From an uncultured Bacteroidales bacterium (GTDB lineage: Bacteria; Bacteroidota; Bacteroidia; Bacteroidales; Muribaculaceae), in NCBI GenBank assembly GCA_902800715.1, contig CADCFN010000004.1, positions 124,001 to 188,000 of the forward strand: a stretch of DNA of 64,000 nucleotides. The letters run 5' to 3'. The notes beneath the pieces are model-generated. The model was not told the origin of the DNA and did not search any database. It was given only the letters and a program-made list of their open reading frames with translations. Position numbers and translations under genes: made by a program. Positions 34,903-43,273 of this stretch are shown piece by piece; the first letter of the stretch is position 1; the number at the start of each line of letters is the position of its first letter.

Positions 34903-35819
34903 TCTGTCAACGGTTTTGTCCAAGGATGGCGCATGAGTCGGGGACTCGCAAAAATGTCGATGTAGCCGAGCAAGTCATGTTCGGCGTAAACAAAGGGGAT
35001 ATCAAGCCCCACAACCCAGCAGATTTCGTATATCGAGGGGAATGTGTACTCGTGGTCTGGATTCTGCAGGTCTGTCAGCGTCCATTGAGCGTCCAGTACA
35101 TGACCTTCAAGTTCCCATGTGTCAATGTTGTGGGTAACGAAGTACATGTATCGGTTGCCCGTGTCTCCGCCTTCATGCTGTGACGATACCCCAAAGTACC
35201 ATGTACTTGTGGCATCCCAGTAGGCATAGGTTGAAGCGTCACCATTGTATTGTGTTGTGCTGACGGGATGTTGGTCGTCAAGGACCATCGAGATGCGGCC
35301 TTTTCCGGTGGCTTCATCAAAATTGTAGAGAAGCTTGAAGTCAGCATCATACTTCAGTCCCTTGCGGTGGGCCATCGAGTCGATATGGCAATAGATTTCA
35401 TGACCATAGCCTGGTGTGCCTGGAGCAGGCAGCACAGCATGATAGGCCATTGAAATTGCCGAAGTAACCATGATGCTGGTTCCTGGCAGGGGTTCGCCGT
35501 TAGGGCTGGCGACAAAGTACCAATCGCCCGCAAAATGCTCATAGGGCGTCATTTCGCCGTAATTGATTTCAGCGATGCTGTCGATGGGAATCGCCATGGT
35601 CACCTTGTCGTCTTGAATGACATTTAACGAATAACTGATTTTGCCATCAATGACGCTATGGGTGTATTTAAACTGGTTAACCAATGTATCGGGAAAAATC
35701 TCTTGTGTCCCGTTTTTCAGTACTATGGCGGTGCGATATATCCCTGTACCGACAGCATGGCCAACGATAGGGACGACCAGCAACAATATAGTTGATAAAA
35801 TGTGAGTAAAATGTTTCAT
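34899..35819 (-). CDS. Secreted protein heading the TonB receptor operon
   Basis: 306 residues from ATG 35819 (MKHFTHILSTILLLVVPIVGHA signal peptide; an in-frame TTG at 35846 adds residues that overlap the promoter). An N-terminal segment (about 24-85) ending VTMAIPIDSIAEINYGE resembles the small beta modules of nearby dockerin proteins. The remainder (HFAGDWYFVASPNGEP..., later ALEGHV-like strands) is beta-rich, possibly lipocalin-like. Its stop overlaps the receptor GTG, so it belongs to that operon. Function unknown. Confidence 0.68.
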   Translation of the reverse strand: MKHFTHILSTILLLVVPIVGHAVGTGIYRTAIVLKNGTQEIFPDTLVNQFKYTHSVIDGKISYSLNVIQDDKVTMAIPIDSIAEINYGEMTPYEHFAGDWYFVASPNGEPLPGTSIMVTSAISMAYHAVLPAPGTPGYGHEIYCHIDSMAHRKGLKYDADFKLLYNFDEATGKGRISMVLDDQHPVSTTQYNGDASTYAYWDATSTWYFGVSSQHEGGDTGNRYMYFVTHNIDTWELEGHVLDAQWTLTDLQNPDHEYTFPSIYEICWVVGLDIPFVYAEHDLLGYIDIFASPRLMRHPWTKPLTE

Positions 35820-35843
35820 GTTCGTATAGACGTATTTATCCTG

Positions 35844-35875
35844 CAAAAGTATACATGCACTAATCCTTGTGCAAA
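35844..35875 (-). promoter_or_regulatory. Promoter of the TonB receptor operon
   Basis: Minus-strand TTTG (35875-35872), 20-bp spacer, TACTTTTG (35851-35844), about 25 bp before the ATG at 35819. Confidence 0.82.
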
Positions 35876-35965
35876 CCCATAAAGTTGGGATTTTTGCAGT
35901 CTGAAATCCCTAAACATGATTAGAAAGTATCTGAATTTGGGCGTTTTAACATGGGTTTGGGCAAA

Positions 35966-36005
35966 AAAACAGTTTGCGTTGTCCGGCAATTGCTGGACAA
36001 CGCAA
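35966..36005 (-). terminator. Terminator of the 36042 dockerin gene
   Basis: A perfect 11-bp stem TTGCGTTGTCC / GGACAACGCAA (35974-35984, 35995-36005) with a 10-nt loop, followed on the minus strand by ACTGTTTTTTTGC. Confidence 0.9.
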
Positions 36006-36041
36006 TACAGTATCTAAAGTATATTTACTTGTGTTTCTGAT

Positions 36042-36473
36042 TTACTTGTTACTGTTGAGTAACATGTCAATCAGTGCGGTGACGTCGCCAATAGTAATAT
36101 CATTGTCACTATTCACATCGGCTGCTGCCAGGTCGATATCTACGGCATTTTCTCCCAGCATATAGTCGGCCAACGCGGTCACGTCACCGATAGTCACCTC
36201 ACCGTCGCGGTTCACGTCACCGATGAGCACGCTGGGCGTGGTGCCGGGATCGTTGGTGAACTCCATGTTCAGTACCTGGGCAAGGGGCAGTGTTGCCGTG
36301 CCCTCGGCATTGGTGATAGTCACATTGATATTGTCGTAGGTGAGCTTGAGGCCTTCCACCGAATAGGTCACGGTCGAGTTGTCGGTCTTGGTGAACTTCA
36401 GGTAGTTATAGGTCTCGGCGCTGGCAACCATGGCCACCAGTGCAATCAGCATCGTTATAATTGTCTTCTTCAT
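36042..36473 (-). CDS. Small secreted dockerin protein (paralogue)
   Basis: 143 residues: signal peptide (MKKTIITMLIALVAMVASA), a ~50-residue module (about 22-75, FTKTDNSTVTYSVEGL...VTNAEGTATLPLAQVLNMEF) and a type I dockerin with two loops (DVNRDGEVTIGDVTAL and DVNSDNDITIGDVTAL). The module is clearly homologous to that of 27244-27651 (K-x-D-x-STV, VTNAE-x-x-AT-x-x-LA-x-V-x-x-M-x-F). It may be co-transcribed with the Cthe_2159-like gene 51 bp upstream. Confidence 0.88.
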   Translation of the reverse strand: MKKTIITMLIALVAMVASAETYNYLKFTKTDNSTVTYSVEGLKLTYDNINVTITNAEGTATLPLAQVLNMEFTNDPGTTPSVLIGDVNRDGEVTIGDVTALADYMLGENAVDIDLAAADVNSDNDITIGDVTALIDMLLNSNK

Positions 36474-36524
36474 AATTTCTAAGTCTTTTAAATAATGATG
36501 TCATTGTTTATAACTACTTGAGGA

Positions 36525-38945
36525 TTACCAGGGACTCCAGCCGCCACCTGAATAGGTCGAAAGACTGACTTGTGAGCCACCAGTTGCATTGGTCGCGCCC
36601 TTACCGTTCCAGAAGGTAGTACCGCTTGCTGTCACACCGGTGTAGAGCTTAGGTGTGGACGGAGCCGTCACAACGATGGTCTTGCTGGATGATGAGCCGC
36701 CGCCAGGGCCACCAGGGCCGCCAGGGCCGCCACCTTGGCTGGAGAAGGTCGGGGTGTAGGCTGCAAACGATACGTTGCTGCCGCTGTACAGGGCAAGCCA
36801 TTTGTTAGCGCTGACACTGCCCTGATAGCAGGTCTGGCTGATGCTTGCGCCGCTCTCGATGGCACCCATGTTGCCGCCGATGGCCATCAGGTTGGTACCG
36901 CTCTGGATATAAACCTTGTAGCCGCCCTCGCTGTTGGCGTCGAGGCCTTCTTCGCTACCGCAGCAGAAGACGTGTCCGCCGCTCAGGTACATGTTGCCGT
37001 TGGAGTCGATGGCATCGTTGCCAGTGGCTACTGCATAGACGTAACCGCCCTTGAGGTACATGTGCGAAGCGCTGTTCAACGCATCGTCATAGCTGGTCAC
37101 CTCGACATAACCGTCATTGATGGTCATGATTTTCTTGGACTCAATGCCCTCAGAGCCTTCACCGCCTGTAGCACTCACGGTGATGGTACCGCCGTTGATG
37201 GTGATGTTGCCGTCCACCTTGATGCCCTTGGGCGATGAGCGCTTGTCGCTGCTCGATGAGCCACCGCCGCCAGGCCAACCACCGCTGCTGCTCTGGCCGT
37301 AGCGAGTACCCGTGGTGCTCACCTTGATGTTTCCGTCGTTGATGATGAGATCGCCGTCGATGCTCATGCCCTTGTCACCCTTACCGGTGGCCTTGAGGTC
37401 AAAGGTACCGCCGTCGATGGTCACGTTGTAGTCACACTTGATGCCGGCGCTGGCACTAGTCGTCTGGTCGCTGGCCGTCTCACCGCCACCGCTCACGGTA
37501 CCGCTGATGTTGCCGCCACTGATGTGCATGTTGCCCTCGCTCTTGAGTGCCTTGCTGGCAGGACCGTTGATGTTGTAGGTGATGGTACCACCTGTAATCT
37601 CCATGTCATAGTCACTCTTGATACCGTGGTCATAGGTGTTGAGCGTCAGTGTGCCGTCGCTGATGAGGACGGTGCCCTCGCTGTGAACGCCAACGGCCTC
37701 GTCCTTGACGGTGGTGCACTTCATGCTGGCACCGTTCAGGATAAAGGCATAGTCGGCCTTGGCGCACTTCACGCTGCTGGTGTCAACGGTGCTGTAAGCC
37801 CAGTCACCGCCCGAGCAGTTGATGTCGATGTTACCCGCAGTGCAGGTCATCGTGCTGTCACACTTCAAACCGCGGGCGCCGTTGCCGGTCATGTTGATGT
37901 TCACCACAGCCTCGGCTCCGTTGATGGTGAGGTTGCGGTCGGTACCGATACCGGTGGCTTCCTTGATTTTGCTCTTGTCAGCATCCCAAACGGGAATGCC
38001 GGTGTGCTTCAGTGTCAAGGTTCCGCCTTGGATATCCACGTTGCCCTCGGCCTTGATGCACTTGGTGCCGGCTGCGCTGCCGTTGATGGTGAGCGTACCG
38101 CCCTTGATGAGCACGTGTCCGTCCTCCTCGGGAATGGCGGTATCCTCGGCATCTACCTGAATGCCGTCGTCACCGCAACTCTGGATGTTGATGGTACCGC
38201 CGTTCATCTGGAAGTACTGTGCCACGTTGATGGCGTCGGCCACAGCGCTGACGATGGTGATGGTGCCCACGGTCTTCTTGACCTCCATGTACTCGTTGCA
38301 GGCCAACGCATGCTTCTTGTTGCCCGTGATGGTCAGTGAGCCGCCTTTGGCAAACTCGGCATGGCCCTTGACGAGGAAGGCAGCCTTCTTGGTGTTGCTG
38401 GCACCGTCGGCAAGGGTGTTGGTCGTGCCGTCAACCAGCTGCACGGCGATGCGCTTGCTGTTTTGGATGTTGATGGCGGCGCTGTCGGGGTTGGTCAGGT
38501 TCACGCCGTTAAGCGCCAGCGTCATCTTGTAGGCTCCCGCATGGTAGAAGCAGCCGCTCGAGCTGCTACCCTGCAGGGTGTAGGTGTACTCGGTGGCAAC
38601 CTCAGCGTCCTGAATGACTGCTACGCGTGCCCCCGTTACCTGGGCGGTGATGTGGTTGGCGATGTTACCTGCCACATACACGTCGGCCACATTGTTGTTG
38701 TACTTGACAAGGACATTGTCGTCGGCAAACGTCTCGCTGGCGATCGTCACACTGTCCACATCGGCAAGGGTAAACCCCTTCTCTAGCACGGTAAGCAAGC
38801 TTGCCGAACTGTACGGCATCGTGCCCACCGACTGGGTGTTATAAGCCCAGTGCACATGTCCCGTGTGTACCCACATGGTCTGCTGTGCATAGCCCAGAAC
38901 ACCAGCCATGGCAATCATTGTTGCCAATAAGAATCTTTTTTTCAT
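36525..38945 (-). CDS. Cthe_2159-like carbohydrate-binding beta-helix protein (DUF4353)
   Basis: 806 residues with signal peptide MKKRFLLATMIAMAGVLGYAQ. From about 150 to 640 there are repeated short turns of the form G-G-T-[IL]-[TN]-[IV] and I-x-G-[DN]-[IL]-x-I (a right-handed beta-helix), as in the Cthe_2159 family, whose founding member binds cellulose and polygalacturonate. A Gly/Pro/Ser-rich linker lies near 725-745 (GGPGGPGGPGG), followed by a short C-terminal domain. No catalytic site is recognised. It probably coats or grips plant cell-wall glycans at the surface. Confidence 0.78.
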   Translation of the reverse strand: MKKRFLLATMIAMAGVLGYAQQTMWVHTGHVHWAYNTQSVGTMPYSSASLLTVLEKGFTLADVDSVTIASETFADDNVLVKYNNNVADVYVAGNIANHITAQVTGARVAVIQDAEVATEYTYTLQGSSSSGCFYHAGAYKMTLALNGVNLTNPDSAAINIQNSKRIAVQLVDGTTNTLADGASNTKKAAFLVKGHAEFAKGGSLTITGNKKHALACNEYMEVKKTVGTITIVSAVADAINVAQYFQMNGGTINIQSCGDDGIQVDAEDTAIPEEDGHVLIKGGTLTINGSAAGTKCIKAEGNVDIQGGTLTLKHTGIPVWDADKSKIKEATGIGTDRNLTINGAEAVVNINMTGNGARGLKCDSTMTCTAGNIDINCSGGDWAYSTVDTSSVKCAKADYAFILNGASMKCTTVKDEAVGVHSEGTVLISDGTLTLNTYDHGIKSDYDMEITGGTITYNINGPASKALKSEGNMHISGGNISGTVSGGGETASDQTTSASAGIKCDYNVTIDGGTFDLKATGKGDKGMSIDGDLIINDGNIKVSTTGTRYGQSSSGGWPGGGGSSSSDKRSSPKGIKVDGNITINGGTITVSATGGEGSEGIESKKIMTINDGYVEVTSYDDALNSASHMYLKGGYVYAVATGNDAIDSNGNMYLSGGHVFCCGSEEGLDANSEGGYKVYIQSGTNLMAIGGNMGAIESGASISQTCYQGSVSANKWLALYSGSNVSFAAYTPTFSSQGGGPGGPGGPGGGSSSSKTIVVTAPSTPKLYTGVTASGTTFWNGKGATNATGGSQVSLSTYSGGGWSPW

Positions 38946-38996
38946 AAATTGTAACTTAAATAGAGTTTAGATGTGATTAAAACATGATTTTAAGCG

Positions 38997-39027
38997 CAAA
39001 ACTAAGTAACATTAATATTTAAAGCAA
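38997..39027 (-). promoter_or_regulatory. Promoter of the Cthe_2159-like gene
   Basis: Minus-strand TTG (39027-39025), 20-bp spacer, TAGTTTTG (39004-38997), giving a leader of about 45 nt. It is half of a divergent pair in the 406-bp gap 38946-39351, which is otherwise AT-rich and featureless. Confidence 0.75.
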
Positions 39028-39207
39028 TTATTTTCAATCAACCCCCCGTTTTCATCGGTTAAATGAAGAGAAAAAGAGCAAAAAAGCATCATTTATTGCT
39101 CATAGGGGCAAATGGCTATTGTGGTGACAATTTCACAATTTCATTGCGTTTTTTTTACGATACACATCGTTTTTAAGAGTGATTTGTAAATATTTTTCCG
39201 CTTTTTG

Positions 39208-39237
39208 TTGCTTTTTTCTATGAATCAAGTAACTTTG
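39208..39237 (+). promoter_or_regulatory. Promoter of the 39352 gene
   Basis: TTG (39208-39210), 19-bp spacer, TAACTTTG (39230-39237). The leader is about 110 nt. Confidence 0.8.
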
Positions 39238-39351
39238 CAGAAAAATTTTTATTTAGAACTATTTATCATTAACCAATATTTGTGGATGCTGAGCATAGAT
39301 ATAATGCTTGATTGGTAAGTCAATTCCACAATTAGCCAAAATTTAAAAACA

Positions 39352-40224
39352 ATGAAAAGAAACGTACAATTATTTGCTGTGTTAATCGCTGTCTTTTTCA
39401 GCTTGTCGGCTTTTGCTGCTGATCCCTATGAAGTGATGCAAATTACACCTGCCGAGGGTAACGTAACGAGTTTGCAACATTTTACCATCACATTCGGTGA
39501 TATGACCGTGGTGGTGAATCAACAAGCGATACCCACTCTGGAAAAAGGTGGCGGAGCCACTGTTGAAGGCACCTTGAGTGCCGATGGCAACACTGTGGTA
39601 GTAGATTTTGAAGAATGCTATACCGCACCAGGACAGTATTTCTTGAATATCCCCGAAGGAGCGCTGAAGGTCAACGGCAGGGAATTGTTGCCGGTAACAT
39701 TCAGATTTAACATTGCAGGTAGTATTGAGTCGTTTTATGAGCAAATTACCATCAATCCTGCCGAGGGTGAGGTGGAGAGCCTTCAGAATTTTGTCATTTC
39801 ATTTCCAGAGTATGTGGGCGAAATCGAATACGGCAGCAAGGCCATATTGACCAACACCACAACGGGAGCGACCTATCGGACTGATATGGAAGATGTTCGC
39901 TATAATGTGCTGGCGTTCTTCCCCGAGGAAGTGACCGAACCTGGAGAATACACCCTGACTATTCCCGCTGGTGCTGTCGTTATCTACACCCTGGGCGAGG
40001 ATGTACATGAGCTCACTTTCAATTATACCATTCCTGGTGGTGCCACAGTCATTCCTGGTGATGTCAATGGTGATAACACCGTGAGCATTGCCGACGTGAC
40101 TGAACTTATCGATATCCTGTTGAATGGCTCTGCTCCTTCGGCAGCAGCCGACGTCAATGGTGATAGCAATGTTAGCATTGCCGATGTGACTGAGCTTATC
40201 GATATGTTGTTGGGTGGCAACTGA
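39352..40224 (+). CDS. Secreted Ig-like repeat protein with dockerin
   Basis: 290 residues. Signal peptide MKRNVQLFAVLIAVFFSLSAFA, two ~100-residue Ig/SbsA-like repeats (about 24-125 and 130-228, each opening [IM]-x-x-[TN]-PAEG-x-V-x-SLQ-x-F and closing P-G-x-Y-x-L-x-IP-x-GA), then a type I dockerin (about 236-288) with two DVNGD-x-x-VSIADVTELID loops. The repeats match the first two of the next gene closely, so the two genes share an origin but carry different C-termini. Confidence 0.87.
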   Translation: MKRNVQLFAVLIAVFFSLSAFAADPYEVMQITPAEGNVTSLQHFTITFGDMTVVVNQQAIPTLEKGGGATVEGTLSADGNTVVVDFEECYTAPGQYFLNIPEGALKVNGRELLPVTFRFNIAGSIESFYEQITINPAEGEVESLQNFVISFPEYVGEIEYGSKAILTNTTTGATYRTDMEDVRYNVLAFFPEEVTEPGEYTLTIPAGAVVIYTLGEDVHELTFNYTIPGGATVIPGDVNGDNTVSIADVTELIDILLNGSAPSAAADVNGDSNVSIADVTELIDMLLGGN

Positions 40225-40311
40225 TATCCATGGTTAAAACCCAATGATTGTTAACTATCATCTTTTAAATAATCATCTGATTAGTATTTAATCAAAGTAT
40301 CATTCAAACTA

Positions 40312-43194
40312 ATGAAAAGAATTGCACAACTGTTAACAGTGTTGACGGCTGTCCTATTCAGTTCGTCGGCATGGGCGGTGGTTGATCCGTACGAGGCATT
40401 GGAAATCACGCCTGCCGAGGGCGAAGTGACAAGCCTGCAACACTTCACCATCACATTCGCCGGACTGCCGGTGGAGGTGAATGAGGAAGCTGTACCCACT
40501 CTTGAGAAAGGTGGTGGCGCGACTTATAATGGAATCATGAGAGCCAGTGAAGATGGCACGACGGTGTATATAGACTTTGAGGAAAACTGTACTGCGTCAG
40601 GACATTATTTCCTGAACCTTCCTGAGAATTCTCTCAAGGTCAATGGCCAGCGTATGCTCCCCTTGACGTTCAGGTTTAACATCAGTGGTACAATGGAATC
40701 CTTCTATGACCAAATCACCATCAATCCTGCTGAGGGCGAGGTCGGAAGTCTGCAGAACTTTACCATCTCTTTCCCGGAATTTGTTGGTGAGATTGCTTAT
40801 GGCAGCAAGGCTATATTGACCAACAATACAACCCACCAGACCTATCGGGCCGAGATGTATGACGTGCGCTTCACCGTGCTGATTTATTTCCCCCAGGAAA
40901 TCACCGAGGCTGGTGAATATACCCTCACAATCCCTGCTGGGTCTGTCATGTTCTACACGATGGACGAGCAGGTTCATGAACTGAACTTCAATTACAATGT
41001 TGTGGGCATTGAGCCGTCGTTCTATGACAAGATTACCATTGACCCTGACGAAGGAATCGTGGAGAGTCTGCAGAATTTCACCATTAAATTCCCGATGGAT
41101 GTGGACTATCTTGCGCCAGATGTCATGGCAACCTTGACCAACACAACGACGGGAACGTCTTATGATGCTGCGATGAGTTCCTTAGACAGCCTGGTATTTG
41201 TCAGCTGCGATGAGGAAATCACCAATCCTGGCAGATACACGCTGACTATTCCCGTCGGTGCTGTCATTATCGAGGCATTGGGCGAAGAGGTGAGTGAACT
41301 CAAATTCAATTACATGATTCCTGAAGCTGGAATGCCCGATTATACCATCAATCCACCCGAAGGCGAGGTGCATATCTTGCAGTACTTCACCATTGCTTAC
41401 GGACAAGATGTGGTTGTTGACGAGGCCGTGCATCCCACTTTGTCCAATGATAGCACTGGAGAGTCCTTCGAGTGCAATCTTATCGAGATTGGTGGTAATG
41501 CCGTTGTGTATAAGGAATACCCGCTGAGCGTTGTGGGCAATTATACACTCACCGTTCCTGCTAAATGCATATCAATTGATGCAACGGGACAAACCAATCC
41601 CGAAATGACCTTCCATTATGCACTTGTCGAGAAGGAAACCTATGTCCCCCCTGTTATCGAATCGCAGCCTGAAGGTGAAGTGCGGTTGTACCGCCGCACT
41701 GGTGGCGTTGTCCGCGAAGTCGAGAAGTCTTATACTATAGAAGAAGGCGAGAATCCCTACGAGCTTGTTTTTGAGCAACAGGAGGGTGCATTGACCATCG
41801 TGTTTGCCGACAGCAACAAGGTGTACATCCAGCGCCCTGTTTCCTGGTCATATTACGACGGCTGGGTTGAAGGCACCTTGAGCGAGGACGGCAAGACGAT
41901 TACCGTGCCGATGGGACAGTATATCGCCTATGCCAAGTCACTGGAAATGGCTGTACAGGTCGGCGTATTTGTGTATGACGAGAGTGCTGAGACTTACTTC
42001 TATGAAGAGGCAATCGATGAATTGTACTACACGATTAATGACGATGGCTCTATCAGTCAAGAGGATACCGACCAGAGTATCATCCTGGGAACGATGAACC
42101 GCGCCTTTGGCGATAATTTCCAGTATCTCGACTACGAGTGGCTGCAATCGGGTGATTATGGCTCTGTCTATATACCCATCAATGAACTACCCATCACTCC
42201 ACCTGCCGACATGTCAGTGCATTCCATGTACCTTACCACTGCCGTTAATGACGGCATGGAATGGGAACCTTATACTGCCAAGGTGAATGTAGGTTTCGAT
42301 GGCAACGACATGTGGCTGCAGGGTATATCCGAGTTCCTCCCGAAAGCCTGGATCAAGGGCGTCCGTGAGGGTAATAAGATTATCTTTCCCAACTCCCAGT
42401 TGCTGGGCGCAAACGACGCATTGCTCTATTTCAAGTGTGCCGAGTTCAATCCTGTCAACGGCAACACGACTCAGAAAGACATGGAGTTGACGATAAACGA
42501 TGATGGCACTTATTCAACATTTGATTATGTCTTCATCACTGCCGACAAGGACAATCTCTACTACATTAATTATTACCAGGGTCTTACCCTCTCAAGGTAT
42601 CCCGATGTAGTAACGATAGTTCCTGATGACCTTGAGGTCAAGGATTATATCTTCACTTACAAGACCAAGGCCAGCCCCGTTGCACCGCTTGTTAACGGGC
42701 AGACTAAGGTTAAAGTGGGCTTCTTCGAGGACATGGTATTTATCCAGGGCTTATGGGAATATATGCCCGATGCTTGGGTCGGTGGAACACTGGAAGACGG
42801 CAAGCTGGTCATGAATCTTGCACAGTTCATGGGCAACTATAAGGAAGAATACAGTGGCGTTTATCCGATTTTCCTGACGGCGTTTGACAACAACACGGGA
42901 TTGTTGTTGCCGCAGGTGACGTTCACCTTCAATGCCGGGACACGCTCATTCCATGAGGCAAGCTCACCATTGAGCATCGGTATCAACAAGACGGGCTATT
43001 TGAGCCTTCAGGATTTCTTTGAGTGTGCATTGATTCCCGAGAATTCTGGCGTTGAATCGATTATTGCCGACGATGTTTATATCACGGGTTACTATGACCT
43101 GCAAGGACGTCAGTTCAACGAGGCTCCTACAACGGGTGGCATCTACATTATCAAGTACTCAGATGGTACAACCCGCAAAGTATTAAGAAAATAA
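40312..43194 (+). CDS. Secreted multi-repeat surface protein with sorting tail
   Basis: 960 residues with signal peptide MKRIAQLLTVLTAVLFSSSAWA. Four Ig/SbsA-like repeats occupy about 25-435 (first two collinear with the upstream gene). A different repeat family follows from about 490 to 900, with three copies of a [VI]-[QL]-x-x-...-W-[VI]-x-G-x-x-x-[DEG]-[GN]-K-x-[IL] pattern (near 515, 665 and 815). The C-terminus (YDLQGRQFNEAPTTGGIYIIKY...RKVLRK) is a Por-type sorting tail. Probably a surface adhesin or glycan-binding protein secreted by type IX. Starts 87 bp after the dockerin gene. Confidence 0.8.
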   Translation: MKRIAQLLTVLTAVLFSSSAWAVVDPYEALEITPAEGEVTSLQHFTITFAGLPVEVNEEAVPTLEKGGGATYNGIMRASEDGTTVYIDFEENCTASGHYFLNLPENSLKVNGQRMLPLTFRFNISGTMESFYDQITINPAEGEVGSLQNFTISFPEFVGEIAYGSKAILTNNTTHQTYRAEMYDVRFTVLIYFPQEITEAGEYTLTIPAGSVMFYTMDEQVHELNFNYNVVGIEPSFYDKITIDPDEGIVESLQNFTIKFPMDVDYLAPDVMATLTNTTTGTSYDAAMSSLDSLVFVSCDEEITNPGRYTLTIPVGAVIIEALGEEVSELKFNYMIPEAGMPDYTINPPEGEVHILQYFTIAYGQDVVVDEAVHPTLSNDSTGESFECNLIEIGGNAVVYKEYPLSVVGNYTLTVPAKCISIDATGQTNPEMTFHYALVEKETYVPPVIESQPEGEVRLYRRTGGVVREVEKSYTIEEGENPYELVFEQQEGALTIVFADSNKVYIQRPVSWSYYDGWVEGTLSEDGKTITVPMGQYIAYAKSLEMAVQVGVFVYDESAETYFYEEAIDELYYTINDDGSISQEDTDQSIILGTMNRAFGDNFQYLDYEWLQSGDYGSVYIPINELPITPPADMSVHSMYLTTAVNDGMEWEPYTAKVNVGFDGNDMWLQGISEFLPKAWIKGVREGNKIIFPNSQLLGANDALLYFKCAEFNPVNGNTTQKDMELTINDDGTYSTFDYVFITADKDNLYYINYYQGLTLSRYPDVVTIVPDDLEVKDYIFTYKTKASPVAPLVNGQTKVKVGFFEDMVFIQGLWEYMPDAWVGGTLEDGKLVMNLAQFMGNYKEEYSGVYPIFLTAFDNNTGLLLPQVTFTFNAGTRSFHEASSPLSIGINKTGYLSLQDFFECALIPENSGVESIIADDVYITGYYDLQGRQFNEAPTTGGIYIIKYSDGTTRKVLRK

Positions 43195-43218
43195 TCACCT
43201 GTAAACCAGATGACTAAG

Positions 43219-43256
43219 CAAGTGTCCCACCAAGAATGTTCTTGGTGGGACACTTG
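43219..43256. terminator. Strong convergent terminator
   Basis: A perfect 18-bp inverted repeat, CAAGTGTCCCACCAAGAA-TG-TTCTTGGTGGGACACTTG, between the stop of the 40312 gene and the 3' end of mfd; it can serve both strands. Confidence 0.9.
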
Positions 43257-43273
43257 CTTGTTGTGAGAGGTGC

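Noticed and set aside
36525-38945. Pectate lyase or other polysaccharide lyase
   Set aside because: The beta-helix is present, but no catalytic Arg/Asp pattern of lyases was seen; the Cthe_2159-like binding family fits better.
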